A stretch of DNA of 15,392 bases, taken from an uncultured Eubacteriales bacterium (GTDB taxonomy: Bacteria > Bacillota > Clostridia > Oscillospirales > Acutalibacteraceae). The notes under the pieces are model-generated. The model was not told where the DNA came from. It searched no databases and worked only from the letters and a program-made list of their open reading frames with translations. The translations under genes and the position numbers were made by a program. The stretch is from the NCBI GenBank assembly GCA_900540085.1, contig UQEU01000020.1, forward strand, positions 1 through 15,392. Direction: 5' to 3'. This document shows positions 13,788 through 15,392 of this stretch, piece by piece (position 1 is the stretch's first letter; every line of letters begins with the position of its first letter).

Positions 13788-14972
13788 ATGGAATATATTT
13801 TTTCAAATAAAATATCTTCACTTGCTCCGTCGGCAATCAGAGAAATATTAAAGGCAACTTCAAGCCCTAATATCATTCCGTTTGCGGCAGGCAATCCCGC
13901 ACCCGACGCTTTTCCTGTTGATGAAGTAAAAGAAATTACTAAAAAGATTTTAGATGAAAGTCCCATCGAGGCACTTCAGTACGGCGTTACGGAGGGATAT
14001 GCTCCTCTTCGTGAAAGTGTTTCAAAAATGGTTGCCGAAAGAGAAAATATAGGCAAAAGTTTTGACACAACACTCATAGTTTCGGGTGCCACACAAGTTA
14101 TGGATTTGGTAACAAAAGTTCTTTGCAATGAGGGCGACATTGTTGTTTGTGAAAATCCGTCATTTATCGGTTCACTCAACTGTTTTCGTTCATACGGTTG
14201 TAAACTTTGCGGCGTGGATGTAGAGTCTGACGGTATGAATATTGAAGCACTTGAAAATACTTTAAAAGAAAATAAAAATGTGAAGTTAATCTATACTATT
14301 CCTAACTTTCAAAATCCATCGGGCGCTACAATGAGTCTTGAAAAAAGAAAAGCGGTTTATGAACTCGCTAAAAAATACAATGTTATTATATTAGAAGATA
14401 ACCCTTACGGAGAACTTCGTGTCAGTGGTGAAAAATTGCCGTCAATTAAAAGTTTTGATGATGATGGAATAGTGGTTTATGCAGGCTCGTTTTCAAAAAT
14501 TTTGTCGCCCGGCTTGAGAGTTGCATACGCTGTTGCACCGAAAGAGATTGTCGCAAAGATGACTGTCGGAAAGCAGGCCGAAGATGTACATACGCCTATG
14601 TTAAATCAGATGATTGTAAATGAGTGGCTCAATAATTATGATATAAATGCTCATATAAATAAAATAAGAAAAATTTACAGCGAAAAACTGAATTTGATGT
14701 GTGATTTGCTTGATGAGAAACTTCCTGACTTTTTTAACTATGTAAAACCTGAAGGCGGACTTTTTGTTTGGTGTGCTTTGCCGAAAAATGTTGATATGCT
14801 GAATTTTGTGCAAAAGGCGATAGAAAATAATGTTGCGGTTGTACCCGGCACGGCGTTTCTTACTGATGAAACAATGCTCACTCAACATATAAGGTTAAAT
14901 TTTTCCACTCCGAGCAATGAAAAAATAATTTTGGGAGTAGAAGCGTTGAGAAAAACTGCATTAAATATGTAA
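13788..14972 (+). CDS. PLP-dependent class I/II aminotransferase (2-aminoadipate/MocR-type catalytic domain)
   Basis: A 394-residue fold-type I aminotransferase. Visible sites are PFAAGNPAPDAFP (31-43), LQYGVTEGYAPLRE (63-76), IPNFQNPSGA with Asn176, ILEDNPYGELR with Asp204, and SFSKILSPGLR with the PLP lysine Lys237. A conserved IRLNFS near the C-terminus holds the substrate-carboxylate arginine. This pattern fits the group that includes LysN (2-aminoadipate) and the catalytic half of MocR regulators; there is no helix-turn-helix domain here, so it is an enzyme. The substrate is not defined. GGAGG precedes the ATG, which is 2 nt after the transferase stop, making it the last gene of the glyA-tag transcript. 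Its link to wall polymer synthesis is unexplained. Confidence 0.9.
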   Translation: MEYIFSNKISSLAPSAIREILKATSSPNIIPFAAGNPAPDAFPVDEVKEITKKILDESPIEALQYGVTEGYAPLRESVSKMVAERENIGKSFDTTLIVSGATQVMDLVTKVLCNEGDIVVCENPSFIGSLNCFRSYGCKLCGVDVESDGMNIEALENTLKENKNVKLIYTIPNFQNPSGATMSLEKRKAVYELAKKYNVIILEDNPYGELRVSGEKLPSIKSFDDDGIVVYAGSFSKILSPGLRVAYAVAPKEIVAKMTVGKQAEDVHTPMLNQMIVNEWLNNYDINAHINKIRKIYSEKLNLMCDLLDEKLPDFFNYVKPEGGLFVWCALPKNVDMLNFVQKAIENNVAVVPGTAFLTDETMLTQHIRLNFSTPSNEKIILGVEALRKTALNM

Positions 14973-15020
14973 ATCGGTCTGTTTTTAATTATGTTTGCAT
15001 AAATGAAAAACACTCTATTA

Positions 15021-15049
15021 TTAAACTTTCAGTCTATTTTTAGTACAAT
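15021..15049 (+). promoter_or_regulatory. Candidate promoter of a small RNA
   Basis: TTAAAC (15021-15026) and TACAAT (15044-15049) are spaced by 17 bp, moderate matches to sigma-A. It lies about 50 nt after the aminotransferase stop and would start RNA near 15056. Confidence 0.35.
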
Positions 15050-15055
15050 ACATAA

Positions 15056-15229
15056 ATGATTATATTGCAGATTTTCGATTTGTTTTCTTTTTGTTAATAA
15101 ATTGCTGTTAATCTGTTAATCTTTATTGTTTATATTGTAGGAGCAGTAAGAAGTAATTGATTATTAGTTTTTCATTAGTACCTCCTTTAATAATGAAACC
15201 GAAAAGCGTGCCGACAGGCACGCTTTTTT
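15056..15229 (+). ncRNA. Candidate small RNA with an anti-Shine-Dalgarno loop
   Basis: No ORF with a ribosome site is seen in this stretch. It has a promoter candidate just upstream and a strong intrinsic terminator at its end, giving a predicted RNA of about 174 nt. An 8-bp stem (15170-15177 with 15191-15198) presents a 13-nt loop holding ACCTCCTTT (15180-15188), the same nine bases found at the 16S rRNA 3' end. A GTTAAT motif occurs three times (15093, 15107, 15115), twice as a tandem 8-bp unit. C/U-rich loops followed by a terminator are common in Firmicute small RNAs that block ribosome binding. The alternative is simply the 3' untranslated tail of the glyA-tag operon. Confidence 0.35.
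15202..15229 (+). terminator. Strong rho-independent terminator
   Basis: An 11-bp stem AAAAGCGTGCC (15202-15212) with its complement (15217-15227), GACA loop and T6 tail. It follows the anti-SD hairpin by three nucleotides. It terminates either the candidate small RNA or read-through from the aminotransferase 230 nt upstream, and insulates the tRNA promoter. Confidence 0.9.
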
Positions 15230-15278
15230 GGTGAAAAAAACAGTTTGAAAAATAATATAAAAAAATTCAAAAAAAGTA

Positions 15279-15310
15279 TTGACAAATCACAAATGTTCTG
15301 TTATTATAAT
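15279..15310 (+). promoter_or_regulatory. Promoter of the tRNA-Val gene
   Basis: A perfect -35 TTGACA (15279-15284) is followed after 17 bp by TATTAT (15302-15307) with an upstream TG (extended -10). An overlapping TATAAT (15305-15310) would give a 20-bp spacer. The leader before the tRNA contains a small hairpin (GTCGC/GCGAC, 15315-15335). An A-rich stretch upstream (15234-15276) resembles an UP element, fitting a stable-RNA promoter. Confidence 0.8.
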
Positions 15311-15339
15311 ATCCGTCGCTGAGGTAAAGGCGACACCGT

Positions 15340-15392
15340 GGGAGCATAGCTCAGCTGGGAGAGCATCTGCCTTACAAGCAGAGGGTCACAGG
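15340..15392 (+). tRNA. tRNA-Val (anticodon UAC), cut by the window end
   Basis: The first 53 nt of a tRNA are visible: acceptor 5' strand GGGAGCA, D-arm (AGCTCAGCTGGGAGAGC) and anticodon arm TCTGC-CTTACAA-GCAGA, whose loop places TAC at positions 34-36, reading valine codons. The variable loop (GGGTC) follows and the start of the T-arm stem (ACAGG) is present. The T-loop, 3' acceptor strand and any CCA lie beyond the window. It may be the first gene of a tRNA cluster. Confidence 0.93.

Noticed and set aside
1..15392. CRISPR arrays, insertion sequences, integrases, rRNA or prophage genes
   Set aside because: No regularly spaced repeats, transposase or integrase motifs, or rRNA segments were seen on either strand.

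Overview
The window looks like chromosome from a low-GC Firmicute, most likely a gut-type Clostridia member (inference from A/T-rich DNA, AAGGAG-type ribosome sites, consensus sigma-A promoters, many short U-tract hairpin terminators, and a CDP-glycerol/teichoic-acid gene set). No phage, transposon, CRISPR or rRNA sequence is visible.

Left third (271-5039): a complete peptide-antibiotic sensing and resistance module. A response regulator and a sensor kinase are on the minus strand (ATGA overlap). Diverging from them are an ATPase, two hydrophobic permease subunits and a small membrane protein on the plus strand. The ATPase has the E-for-Q loop typical of lantibiotic-immunity (LanFEG) transporters. 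The layout resembles CprABC/CprK-CprR of Clostridioides difficile. The shared 144-bp intergenic region has three TTGYAAGG repeats, 11 and 22 bp apart, placed upstream of a TATAAT box that lacks a good -35: a probable operator for the regulator. No bacteriocin structural or modification gene is present, so this is a resistance module and not a producer locus.

5040-5880: a gene-poor stretch between two strong terminators. It holds a good promoter, two prominent inverted repeats, a 65-codon two-helix membrane protein with a GTG start, and two very small, doubtful ORFs.

5884-9493 (minus strand): a TagH/Wzt-type polysaccharide-exporter ATPase without its permease, a YtcJ-type amidohydrolase, and yebC, each apparently separately transcribed.

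9703-14972 (plus strand): glyA followed almost without gaps by a TagB/TagF-family glycerophosphotransferase whose best start is a non-standard ATA codon, tagD (CTP:glycerol-3-phosphate cytidylyltransferase), a second TagF-type transferase, and a class I/II aminotransferase. The two transferases, TagD and the TagH-type ATPase together indicate synthesis and export of a glycerol-phosphate wall polymer, with the genes split between two strands.

14973-15392: a possible small RNA with its own promoter and terminator, whose hairpin loop carries ACCTCCTTT, identical to the anti-Shine-Dalgarno end of 16S rRNA. It is followed by a strong promoter and the first 53 nt of tRNA-Val(UAC), cut by the window end.
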